In this document: piece by piece, positions 1 to 5,502 of the stretch
How the letters are laid out: each line of letters begins with the position of its first letter
How positions within the stretch are numbered: position 1 is the first letter of the stretch
Assembly (NCBI GenBank): GCA_035493555.1
Contig: DATJIC010000049.1
Location: 1 to 11,033 of the forward strand
Direction: 5' to 3'
DNA length: 11,033 nucleotides
DNA from: CAMLKC01 sp035493555
GTDB lineage: Bacteria > Patescibacteriota > Saccharimonadia > Saccharimonadales > Saccharimonadaceae
Made by a program: the position numbers and the translations under genes
The notes under the pieces: generated by a model
Database searches by the model: none
The model's input: only the letters and a program-made list of their open reading frames with translations
Told to the model about the DNA's origin: nothing

Positions 1-91
1 GGTAGTAAGAGCCCCTGGCCCATGCTTCTTGGCGGGTCGAGGCGCCGATTGGTTGGTCATTCTTGTCGACGATTTGTATTCTTTCTGGCAT
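1..91 (-). CDS. NUDIX hydrolase, IPP-isomerase-like subgroup (N-terminus only)
   Basis: The ATG is at 91-89 on the minus strand and 30 codons are visible before the left edge. The translation begins MPERIQIVDKNDQPIGASTR and continues QEAWARGSYY. The pattern 'I-V-D-x-N-D-x-P-I-G-x-x-(S/T)-R-x-E-x-x-x-x-G' is typical of the start of NUDIX proteins related to isopentenyl-diphosphate isomerase and YfcD. The NUDIX box itself would lie beyond the window, so the substrate cannot be judged. The start is well supported: a perfect AAGGAG Shine-Dalgarno (102-97) lies 5 nt upstream, and the ATG shares one base with the TAA stop of the preceding gene (TAATG), a usual arrangement for translational coupling. 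It is the last visible member of the minus-strand cluster that begins with xthA. Confidence 0.7.
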   Translation of the reverse strand, partial: MPERIQIVDKNDQPIGASTRQEAWARGSYY

Positions 92-900
92 TATAACTCC
101 TTCGCACCTGACATAATAAAACTCGCCGTCACCGCCTCCAGCGGCTTACTTGGGGTCCAAAGCCAGTACGCTGCGGCTTTTGTTGCGACACTTCCGCGCC
201 AAATGGCCATGGGGTTTTGCCACTCGGTGCTGGTGACCTCTCCCCCACTTGCGACGAGTAGATAGTCCTTATGCAGCACGGCAATGGTAATGGGGTATGT
301 AATAGTAAATTTATGCAGCGCTTCTACCAGACTGGCGAGCTGCATGCTGAAGGTTAGTATTTTTGGATAGTACACGCTTTGAAACAGTTTTTGCAGCTGC
401 GCGAACGACATCACCAGCAGTGTGTTTGGCCGTTCGGCAAGGGCTTGCGGGCTGTTTTTAATAAGATCGATAGCGTCGCGGGTAATGGTGAGCGGGCCGC
501 GGTAATCCGCCAAAAAATCCTCGTATAAAATGGCGGTTTCGCTGTTGCGGCCGGCGTCGCCCGCAAACAAAATGCCGTTTGCCCACTGTCCAAGTGCCAG
601 CATTTCAATGCGGGCGTCTTTTGCCAGGCCGCCCGAAGGGTTGGAGGCGCCAAAAATAGCCTCGGTAATGCTGGGCGGAACGGTTTTTTTAAGGATATCG
701 GGGAGTAAAATACGCACCTCGCCTACCCCGCTGGCAAGCGCCGTGCTGTAGCTTTCGGCCACGCCGGCAAACCCCAGTTTGTTGCCGCCGATAATACCCA
801 GTTTGCCGCGAAGGGCCCGTTGCTCCGGCTTGGACCATTCGATATCAGGGTAGAGCGGTTTTTCAGGGGTTTGCTTGTGCCAATACGGGTGGAGATCCAT
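91..900 (-). CDS. NnrD/YjeF-C-like ribokinase-fold protein, probably degenerate
   Basis: This 269-residue protein resembles ADP/ATP-dependent NAD(P)H-hydrate dehydratase (NnrD, the YjeF C-terminal domain), which repairs hydrated NAD(P)H. Matching parts are the N-terminal strand-loop R31-GKLGIIGGNKLGFAG with the following Ala/Gly-rich helix (residues 31-66), the Gly-rich A113-GDAGR segment, and 'LTITRDAIDLI' (137-147), which corresponds to the family's 'LDADALNLL'. The C-terminal signature G-(S/T)-G-D, which carries the catalytic Asp of the ribokinase superfamily, is not visible: the equivalent region (about 225-245) reads WQNPMAIWRGSVATKAAA. The protein may be inactive or have a new role. The gene starts 3 nt after the MTH1-like gene, with AAAGG upstream of its ATG. 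Its last codons (Lys-Glu-Leu-stop) contain the Shine-Dalgarno of the next gene. The family call is moderate and the function uncertain. Confidence 0.6.
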   Translation of the reverse strand: MDLHPYWHKQTPEKPLYPDIEWSKPEQRALRGKLGIIGGNKLGFAGVAESYSTALASGVGEVRILLPDILKKTVPPSITEAIFGASNPSGGLAKDARIEMLALGQWANGILFAGDAGRNSETAILYEDFLADYRGPLTITRDAIDLIKNSPQALAERPNTLLVMSFAQLQKLFQSVYYPKILTFSMQLASLVEALHKFTITYPITIAVLHKDYLLVASGGEVTSTEWQNPMAIWRGSVATKAAAYWLWTPSKPLEAVTASFIMSGAKEL

Positions 901-903
901 AAC

Positions 904-1404
904 CTACGCCTTTAACGGATGCGGGCCGTTGGGAAACTCGCTTATCTCACTAATGTCGTGGGTAAGCAGGTTGTCCTTTTCATCAAACGTAAATTTACAA
1001 AACAGCTTTTTACCCTCGAGGACTTTTGGCAGCCAGTAGATGTCGTCTTGCCACATGTTGTCGTACGGAATGTCGGCAATGGCAAACCATTTCGGCGCCA
1101 TCTCTTCGGTCTCTTTAGGCTCGCCTTCCCACTCGGTGCAGAGGTAGGCATGAACATACATGCGCCACGGGCTGTCGTTTTCGGTTTGGGTAAAATCGTG
1201 TTCGGCTACTTTATGAAACTTGGTGGGAGTCACTTCGATTTCTTCTTGGCACTCGCGGATAAGCGCCTGTTCCACCGTTTCGCCGGGGTCAATTTTACCG
1301 CCGATCCCGTTATAGCGGTCGGCACCAAAGCCGCGTTTTTTCATGGCGAGCAGAATTTGGTCGTCTTTTAATAAAAAGAGCAGCGTACAGTTTTTTTCGG
1401 TCAT
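904..1404 (-). CDS. MTH1-like 8-oxo-dGTP diphosphatase (NUDIX)
   Basis: This 166-residue NUDIX hydrolase is expected to hydrolyse oxidised purine dNTPs such as 8-oxo-dGTP to the monophosphate and pyrophosphate, keeping them out of DNA. The NUDIX box spans residues 36-58 (G36 x5 E42 x7 R50 E51 x2 E54 E55), except that the usual Gly near its end is E57. The resemblance is to the MTH1/NUDT1 type rather than to E. coli MutT. The motif MKKRGFGADRYNGIGGK (21-37) contains the Asn that recognises the base in MTH1 (N32 here). The stretch M117-WQDDIYWLP holds the Asp pair (D120, D121) equivalent to MTH1 D119/D120. The ATG overlaps the TGA of the guanylate-kinase-like gene by 4 nt and is preceded by an AAAAGGA Shine-Dalgarno, so the two are probably translationally coupled. 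The stop is TAG. Confidence 0.88.
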   Translation of the reverse strand: MTEKNCTLLFLLKDDQILLAMKKRGFGADRYNGIGGKIDPGETVEQALIRECQEEIEVTPTKFHKVAEHDFTQTENDSPWRMYVHAYLCTEWEGEPKETEEMAPKWFAIADIPYDNMWQDDIYWLPKVLEGKKLFCKFTFDEKDNLLTHDISEISEFPNGPHPLKA

Positions 1405-2132
1405 TGTTGTTCCTTTTGCAGTCGTTCTAGCATTGAGTGGGCGACGCGCAGTGCTAATTTGTCGCCCGGTTTATTAAATTTTACAGCATCTATTACGCCT
1501 TGGACGGCAGTAGATACGTCCGACGACGTGTTATTAACCCATTTGATCTCCTGCATGTTTTCCGCGCTCAGTAGCCACTGTAGCGAAACGACAGCTTCGT
1601 TAAGGCGTTTTACGCGTTCTTCCGGGGTCATGGGGCGGCTGTTAAACCGCTGCATCCAAATATCCGGGTCGACAGCAAGACCGATCACATGGGTGGTTTC
1701 AAACGGCAGGCGCCGCAGCGAGTTAACGATACCCGAGAGTGTCGCGAGCAGGTTGAACGTTTTGGCGTAGTCGGTTATTTCGGAGCCGTAAATGCGGCCG
1801 GAGGTGGGATGAACGGCATACTGCACCACTTCGCCGGCAGCTATTCTATTAAGAAGCGGCAGTATGTTGGCGTCGTCGTGCGGAATATAGCGGAACATGC
1901 CGGGTTCGTCGTCGTCGCGCGGGTCGCGGCTGGTAAAAATCGACACACGGCCAAAGTCGATATCCCGCTCGATAATTTTATTCATAAGAAAGCTCTTACC
2001 TACGGCAGCCGGCCCTACGAACATAACCAGGTTCTTCTCTTTTAACTGGGCTGCAACACCTGGATTTGGCGTATAGCCGGTCTGCTGTGCAGCGGCTTCT
2101 GTGAGCCTTGCGGCAACTTGCGGTGACAACAT
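1401..2132 (-). CDS. Guanylate-kinase-like P-loop nucleotide kinase
   Basis: This is a 243-residue P-loop protein of the guanylate kinase family. The Walker A motif is G40-PAAVGKS. The stretch FTSRDPRDDDEPGMFRYI (66-83) corresponds to the family's GMP-binding 'TRxPRxGExxGxxYxF' segment, and GRIYGSE (112-118) to the 'GxxYG' segment. A 30-residue N-terminal extension and several substitutions set it apart from housekeeping Gmk, so it is more likely a paralogue phosphorylating a nucleoside monophosphate than the main Gmk. Its place between MazG-like and MTH1-like pyrophosphohydrolases suggests it may return the NMPs they release to the usable pool; this is inference. Its ATG follows the stop of the MazG-like gene with no gap. 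Only a weak GGGG lies upstream, which suggests coupling by stop-start reinitiation. Confidence 0.75.
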   Translation of the reverse strand: MLSPQVAARLTEAAAQQTGYTPNPGVAAQLKEKNLVMFVGPAAVGKSFLMNKIIERDIDFGRVSIFTSRDPRDDDEPGMFRYIPHDDANILPLLNRIAAGEVVQYAVHPTSGRIYGSEITDYAKTFNLLATLSGIVNSLRRLPFETTHVIGLAVDPDIWMQRFNSRPMTPEERVKRLNEAVVSLQWLLSAENMQEIKWVNNTSSDVSTAVQGVIDAVKFNKPGDKLALRVAHSMLERLQKEQQ

Positions 2133-2522
2133 TTAAAGCCCCGTTTTTTGGTGGGCCAACTTGTTTTCAAGCCAGGCGGCGCGCTTTTCGGTGGCCGTTT
2201 TGCCCTTAAAATTTTCGGCCGGATATTTTTTAGCGGCTTTTTCGAGCTTGCGTTTAATATGCTCTGCAATATCGATATTGTTCTGCTGGGCTATTTGCAT
2301 GCCGTAAATAAAGACATCGGCCAGTTCCTCGCCCACCGCGTCGGCACCACCCACAGGCTCGTCCTGCCACTGGTAGTGTTCCAGCAGTTCGTTGGCCTCA
2401 AGTGCCATGGAGATAGCAAGCCCCCGCGAAGGGTTTTTATGCCAGTCGCGCTCCTCCAGGTGGTTCCAGATAAGCTGGTTGAGCTCTTCAAGGGTGACGG
2501 GCTGTTGCTTGGGTGCTGGCAT
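2133..2522 (-). CDS. MazG-like nucleotide pyrophosphohydrolase (RS21-C6/dCTPase type)
   Basis: This 129-residue all-alpha NTP pyrophosphohydrolase matches the single-domain MazG-like/RS21-C6 (DCTPP1) type, which cleaves non-canonical or surplus (d)NTPs to (d)NMP and pyrophosphate. The magnesium-binding residues are visible as E42-x2-E45 in ALEANELLEHYQW (40-52) and E66-x2-D69 in GEELADVFIYG. The C-terminal 'KLEKAAKKYPAENFKGK' (92-108) matches the conserved K-x5-KYP-x4-KG end of this subgroup. The ATG is preceded by AAAGGAG (2534-2528) at 5-nt spacing. That site overlaps the last Lys-Glu codons and stop of xthA, which fixes the start and indicates translational coupling with xthA. Confidence 0.85.
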   Translation of the reverse strand: MPAPKQQPVTLEELNQLIWNHLEERDWHKNPSRGLAISMALEANELLEHYQWQDEPVGGADAVGEELADVFIYGMQIAQQNNIDIAEHIKRKLEKAAKKYPAENFKGKTATEKRAAWLENKLAHQKTGL

Positions 2523-2524
2523 GA

Positions 2525-3331
2525 TTACTCCTTTGGCAGTTCAATGGTAATACTAACGGGACAATGGTCGGAGCCCATAACGCCGGTATGGATTTCGGCT
2601 TTTTTAACAAGCGGCACGGCTTTTGCGCTGGCCAAAAAGTAGTCAATGCGCCACCCGACATTCCGGGCGCGGGCGTTGGCCCAGTGCGTCCACCAAGAAT
2701 ACTGGCCGGGCTCGTTGTTGAACATGCGGAATGTGTCGGCAAAACCGGCTTCCAGCATTTTGTCAAAGCCCTCGCGCTCTTCAATGGTAAAGCCGTGCTT
2801 GCCCATGTTTGGCTTGGGGTTTGCAAGGTCGATCTCTTTGTGGGCAACGTTAAGGTCGCCGCAAAAAAAGACTGGCTTGGTTTTAGCGAGGTCGGAAACA
2901 TATTGTAAAAAGGCGGGGTCCCACTGCTTATGGCGCAGGTCAAGCCTGGTGAGGTCGCCTTTACTGTTTGGCGTGTAAACCGTTACGATATGGAACTTTT
3001 CAAATTCGAGCGCCGTAACGCGGCCTTCGCCCGAGGGGTTGCCGTAGTGGTCACTGTCCAGTTTGTAGGCAGTGACAATCTCCGAGGGAAGATCGTACGT
3101 CACGCTGAGCGGCGGGGTCTTTGTCCAGATGGCTGTTCCGGCGTATCCCTTTCGCTCTCCCGAGTTCCAGAATTTTTCGTATTCGGGAAACTCAAGGTCG
3201 ATTTGGGTTTCGTGCGCTTTTACCTCTTGAAAACACACAACGTCGGGCTGCTCCTTTTGAATAAATTCAGCAAGCGCGCCCTTTTTGTCGACCGAACGAA
3301 TACCGTTAACATTCCACGAGTACAGTTTCAT
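2525..3331 (-). CDS. xthA: Exodeoxyribonuclease III / AP endonuclease
   Basis: At 268 residues this is the normal length for ExoIII, the Mg-dependent 3'-5' exonuclease and AP endonuclease that starts repair of abasic and oxidised 3' ends. The order of catalytic motifs is complete: MKLYSWNVNGIR (N7), CFQEVK (E36), the VYTPNS Tyr (Y119), FFCGDLNVAH (D159, N161), W227-RIDYFL (D230) and G253-SDHCPV (D255, H256). The gene heads a minus-strand operon with nucleotide-pool cleaning enzymes, which fits a role in oxidative damage repair. The start at 3331 is supported by the extended -10 box directly upstream, which would place the transcript start at or next to the ATG. No Shine-Dalgarno is present. 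Confidence 0.95.
   Translation of the reverse strand: MKLYSWNVNGIRSVDKKGALAEFIQKEQPDVVCFQEVKAHETQIDLEFPEYEKFWNSGERKGYAGTAIWTKTPPLSVTYDLPSEIVTAYKLDSDHYGNPSGEGRVTALEFEKFHIVTVYTPNSKGDLTRLDLRHKQWDPAFLQYVSDLAKTKPVFFCGDLNVAHKEIDLANPKPNMGKHGFTIEEREGFDKMLEAGFADTFRMFNNEPGQYSWWTHWANARARNVGWRIDYFLASAKAVPLVKKAEIHTGVMGSDHCPVSITIELPKE
2528..2534 (-). promoter_or_regulatory. Shine-Dalgarno of the MazG-like gene, inside the xthA end
   Basis: AAAGGAG on the minus strand lies 5 nt before the ATG at 2522. The same bases encode the final Lys-Glu of XthA just before its TAA stop. The same device (AAGGAG at 102-97 encoding Lys-Glu) precedes the NUDIX gene at the left edge. In this cluster, genes inside the operon use Shine-Dalgarno sites, whereas first genes do not. 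Confidence 0.8.
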
Positions 3332-3338
3332 TACTTTG

Positions 3339-3347
3339 AGTATAGCA
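3339..3347 (-). promoter_or_regulatory. Extended -10 promoter of xthA operon, near-leaderless
   Basis: TGC-TATACT on the minus strand is followed by 7 nt and then the xthA ATG. Counting from a standard -10 position puts +1 at about 3332, giving a 5' leader of 0-1 nt. A TTGACC lies upstream but only 13 nt from the -10, too close for a normal -35, so this looks like a TGn extended -10 promoter. Confidence 0.7.
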
Positions 3348-3373
3348 TACCCGCAGGGGTCAAAAGGCTGATT

Positions 3374-3853
3374 TTAAGCGTGTTTTATCGCCCGCCGGGC
3401 GTCGCGTTCTTGGTCGCGCCGTTTGAGTGTTTCGCGTTTGTCGTAGTTCTTTTTGCCCTTACCAAGCGCAATAACTACCTTAATGAACCTGCCGGTCGTT
3501 AGCAGTTTGGTCGGGACGATGGTCATGCCGTTTTTTTTGCGGTCTATGAGCGTGTTGATTTGCTTGCGGCTGGCCAGCAGTTTTTTAGGCGAGGTGTCGA
3601 TGCTGCGGGCGCCAGGCTGTCCTTTTTGGTTGAGCTTTAGGCTGAAGCTGGCATTGTTAAGCCATAATTCGTTGTTGCGAACCGAGACGAACGAGCCTTT
3701 AAGCTGTACGTGCCCGTCGCGTGCGGCACGGACTTCTGGCCCGGTCAGTACCGCCCCGGCGACGATATCTTCGCCAAGCTCATAGTCAAAACGAGCCCGG
3801 CGGTTAACGACGGCCTTGGCGGTAGTTGGAGATTGCTTCTTTTTTTGTGCCAT
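3374..3853 (-). CDS. smpB: SsrA-binding protein SmpB
   Basis: At 159 residues this is the usual SmpB length. SmpB binds tmRNA and delivers it to stalled ribosomes for trans-translation. Visible family signatures are N17-RRARFDYEL near the N-terminus, AGAVLTGPEVRAARDGHVQLKGSFV (32-56) in the OB-fold, KKLLASRKQI (90-99), and the hallmark ALGKGKKNYDKRETLK (129-144) followed by a basic C-terminal tail that enters the ribosome's mRNA channel. The start at 3853 fits the full family N-terminus and the -10 box 11 nt upstream. A 42-nt gap carrying the xthA promoter separates smpB from xthA, and the tmRNA gene is not in this window. Confidence 0.96.
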   Translation of the reverse strand: MAQKKKQSPTTAKAVVNRRARFDYELGEDIVAGAVLTGPEVRAARDGHVQLKGSFVSVRNNELWLNNASFSLKLNQKGQPGARSIDTSPKKLLASRKQINTLIDRKKNGMTIVPTKLLTTGRFIKVVIALGKGKKNYDKRETLKRRDQERDARRAIKHA

Positions 3854-3864
3854 GATTCATATAA

Positions 3865-3873
3865 ATTATAACA
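3865..3873 (-). promoter_or_regulatory. Extended -10 promoter of smpB, near-leaderless
   Basis: TGT-TATAAT on the minus strand ends 11 nt before the smpB ATG, predicting a leader of only about 5 nt. The position of a -35 at 17-bp spacing would fall inside the GC hairpin of the neighbouring terminator (3886-3907) and shows no -35 match, so activity would rest on the extended -10. Confidence 0.7.
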
Positions 3874-3907
3874 GACAAAGGAAACGGGGTGGCCTTGCGG
3901 CCACCCC
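3871..3907 (-). terminator. Rho-independent terminator of the CDP-alcohol transferase cassette
   Basis: On the minus strand, GGGGTGGCC (3907-3899), the loop GCAA (3898-3895) and GGCCACCCC (3894-3886) form a perfect 9-bp GC-rich stem closed by a GNRA-type tetraloop. It is followed by the T-rich GTTTCCTTTGTCTGT (3885-3871). It lies 43 nt past the stop of the gene ending at 3951. Its T-rich tail runs into the TGT of the smpB extended -10, so termination of one gene and initiation of the next are packed together. Confidence 0.88.
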
Positions 3908-3950
3908 TTACGTTCCCCTCCCCTCATCTTGACGGGTCGTGCCGCCGGTC

Positions 3951-4535
3951 TTACGCGGCGGCGGCCTTGGGCTCGTCCTGCCGGAACCGGCCGTTCCACC
4001 AGAGGCGGATCTTGCGGTTCTGGAACAGGCCGACGCCGAGCAGGACGATCGACAGGCGAAGCGCCATGTCCCTCCCCGAGGCCATGTAGTCGAACCACAC
4101 GAGGACGGCCGCGATCTGGACGACGCTGTGCAGGACGATCATGTTCCCGGCGATCACCCAGCGGTTGGACGGGGTGAGCGGCTTGTTCATGACCGACACC
4201 ATCCAGATGCCGACGATGACCGTCAGGGCGTACAGGATGGTGAGGCCCACGACGACGCCCATGCTGTAGTTGGCGTAGGCGTAGACCAGCGGGACGGCGG
4301 CGGAGCCGAACGCCAGGATGGAGTCGGCCTTGCCGTCGATGTCGAACTCCGGGCTGAGGATGGTGCCGTACCTGCGGGCGGCGATGCCGTCCAGGAGGTC
4401 GGTGATCCACCCTGCCAGGAGGATGAGGAAGGCGATGTGCCAGTTTCCCATGATCGAGTAGACGATGACGGGAACCACGGCAGCCGCCCGGAGGAACGAC
4501 AGTGCATCGGCCACGTAGGGCTTGAGTCGGTTCAT
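3951..4535 (-). CDS. CDP-alcohol phosphatidyltransferase family membrane protein (cassette 1)
   Basis: This 194-residue multi-pass membrane enzyme belongs to the CDP-alcohol phosphatidyltransferase family, which moves a phosphatidyl or similar group from a CDP-linked donor to an alcohol (PgsA, PssA and relatives). The signature is visible as D46-x2-D49-G50-x2-A53-R54-x8-E63-x3-D67-x3-D71. All four metal-binding Asp are present; the second Gly of the consensus is Glu (E63). About six hydrophobic segments cover residues 11-29, 32-50, 75-90, 92-116, 126-149 and 159-172. The substrate alcohol cannot be told. G/C third codon positions dominate, unlike the flanking smpB and hydrolase genes. It has its own consensus promoter, an approximately 38-nt leader with only a weak GGA ribosome site, and its own terminator. 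It may be a recent acquisition, perhaps from a GC-rich partner bacterium; that is inference. Confidence 0.85.
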   Translation of the reverse strand: MNRLKPYVADALSFLRAAAVVPVIVYSIMGNWHIAFLILLAGWITDLLDGIAARRYGTILSPEFDIDGKADSILAFGSAAVPLVYAYANYSMGVVVGLTILYALTVIVGIWMVSVMNKPLTPSNRWVIAGNMIVLHSVVQIAAVLVWFDYMASGRDMALRLSIVLLGVGLFQNRKIRLWWNGRFRQDEPKAAAA

Positions 4536-4579
4536 CGGTGTTCCGTTTCTAATCTAGTGGTGCCGGACTGTGTCTTTTA

Positions 4580-4608
4580 ATTATATCAGATATAAGGTGT
4601 AATGTCAA
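4580..4608 (-). promoter_or_regulatory. Consensus sigma70-type promoter of cassette 1
   Basis: On the minus strand, TTGACA (4608-4603), a 17-nt spacer and TATAAT (4585-4580) form a perfect consensus promoter with optimal spacing. TGA immediately before the -10 adds the extended -10 element. Transcription would start near 4573, about 38 nt before the ATG at 4535. The -35 begins only 4 nt after the stop of the upstream hydrolase gene. Such a full match predicts strong constitutive expression. Confidence 0.9.
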
Positions 4609-4612
4609 TTAA

Positions 4613-5374
4613 TTACAGATGGGAGCGGACCAGTTGCTCGGCAAGCTTGGGATGCTTAACGGGCAGATGATGGCCGGTAGAAACAGTGACACAGCGAACG
4701 TGTGAAGGTGGGAGCCATCCACTGGCGTTTTTATGGTACTGGGGCCGGTCGCTCTTTCCCATGACAAGTAAGGTCGGGACTTTTACCTGGGCTATGTCAT
4801 TAAAAAACTCGCCTTTTAAGATGATATTCTCGTACGTTCGCTGACGGGCATGGGTGGTAGGGCGCAGAACGTCAGTAAGATTTATAGGCGGACGCTTTTT
4901 ATTAAACGGGATCCGCGGCAGCACCTTCGCCCCGTACCATGCAATATCCCGCCACGGGGAATGCAACATAATACGGTAGTGTAGGCCGGTACTCTTTAAG
5001 GTGGCGGCCGCTTGGGCGGCATCTTGGTACATGGGCGGGTTAAAAAGGATAAGCCGGCGCACGCTGGCGGGATATTCCTGGGCGTAGCGAAGAGCTACTA
5101 AGGCCCCGAGGGAATGCCCAACGAGAGCGAATTTTTGTATTCCAAGACGAGTAAGTTCTTCGTGGACTGCCCTTACCTGCTCTTTATAGGTGTACTGTGA
5201 TGCTGCTGGTTTAGGAGAGCGGCCAAAGCCGAGCAGATCGATAGCTATAACCATGTGGGTGGCCCGAAGGCGCTTCCGGAGCGCCGTGAAATACTGCGAC
5301 GATGCTAAAAATCCATGGAGCAGCACGATCGGCTCGCCTGCGCCTTCGACTTGGTAAAACAATGTTCGTGCCAT
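4613..5374 (-). CDS. Alpha/beta hydrolase
   Basis: This 253-residue serine hydrolase has the alpha/beta-hydrolase fold. It shows the oxyanion-hole stretch IVLLHGFLASS (16-26), the nucleophile elbow VGHSLGA (85-91, S88), the acid residue in LLVMGKSDRP (D209) and the C-terminal catalytic His in STGHHLPVKHP (H235 or H236). The substrate is unknown; esterase, lipase-like or peptidase roles are all possible. I chose the start MARTLFYQVEG at 5374 because it gives the normal family N-terminus and because TGC-TACAAT lies exactly 6 nt upstream, which puts +1 on the A of the ATG. An earlier in-frame ATG at 5437 would include the divergent promoter region and is unlikely. No terminator follows, and the cassette 1 promoter starts 4 nt after the stop. 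Confidence 0.85.
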   Translation of the reverse strand: MARTLFYQVEGAGEPIVLLHGFLASSQYFTALRKRLRATHMVIAIDLLGFGRSPKPAASQYTYKEQVRAVHEELTRLGIQKFALVGHSLGALVALRYAQEYPASVRRLILFNPPMYQDAAQAAATLKSTGLHYRIMLHSPWRDIAWYGAKVLPRIPFNKKRPPINLTDVLRPTTHARQRTYENIILKGEFFNDIAQVKVPTLLVMGKSDRPQYHKNASGWLPPSHVRCVTVSTGHHLPVKHPKLAEQLVRSHL

Positions 5375-5380
5375 AGCGCC

Positions 5381-5389
5381 ATTGTAGCA
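5381..5389 (-). promoter_or_regulatory. Extended -10 promoter of the hydrolase, leaderless
   Basis: TGC-TACAAT on the minus strand, then 6 nt, then ATG. By standard spacing, +1 falls on the A of the start codon, so the mRNA should have no leader. No Shine-Dalgarno and no clear -35 are seen. It lies 12 bp from the -35 of the divergent promoter of cassette 2. Confidence 0.7.
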
Positions 5390-5401
5390 AACGGGCGTAT
5401 G

Positions 5402-5430
5402 TTGATTTTTTAACAATTTTGTAGTATAAT
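5402..5430 (+). promoter_or_regulatory. Sigma70-type promoter of cassette 2
   Basis: TTGATT (5402-5407), a 17-nt AT-rich spacer and TATAAT (5425-5430). Transcription would start near 5437, giving a leader of about 65 nt before the ATG at 5503. The promoter is AT-rich while the gene it drives is strongly GC-rich. Confidence 0.82.
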
Positions 5431-5441
5431 AAGCCATCGTG

Positions 5442-5462
5442 AGCCGCTGTAATTAGGCGGCT
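5442..5462 (+). other. Hairpin at the 5' end of the cassette 2 transcript
   Basis: AGCCGC (5442-5447) pairs perfectly with GCGGCT (5457-5462) around the 9-nt loop TGTAATTAG. It would form about 5 nt from the predicted transcript start. No T-run follows, so it is not an intrinsic terminator in the plus direction. A 5'-terminal stem of this kind could protect the mRNA or bind a regulator. It lies well upstream of the ribosome site. Confidence 0.6.
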
Positions 5463-5485
5463 TCGTCCTGTCCATCACCTAGCTC

Positions 5486-5491
5486 GAGGAG
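5486..5491 (+). promoter_or_regulatory. Shine-Dalgarno of cassette 2 gene
   Basis: GAGGAG lies 11 nt before the ATG at 5503, slightly longer than optimal spacing. It supports this start and contrasts with the leaderless core genes. Confidence 0.65.
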
Positions 5492-5502
5492 CCTACGCTT
5501 CC

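Noticed and set aside
29..265. Plus-strand open frame of 78 codons at the left edge.
   Set aside because: It is antisense to the NUDIX start and the NnrD-like gene, both with good coupling signals; no domain or ribosome site is seen.
3339..3364. TTGACC as a -35 for xthA.
   Set aside because: It lies only 13 nt from TATACT, well below the 16-18 nt needed.
3745..4580. Long open frames on both strands overlapping the CDP-alcohol transferase gene (for example 3745-4410 minus and 3939-4580 plus).
   Set aside because: They are Arg/Pro/His-rich low-complexity translations caused by GC-rich codons in other frames; only the 3951-4535 frame has family motifs and a fitting promoter and terminator.
5375..5437. 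An upstream in-frame ATG at 5437 for the alpha/beta hydrolase.
   Set aside because: It would cover the divergent promoter region; the start at 5374 has the normal N-terminus and a -10 box exactly 6 nt before it.
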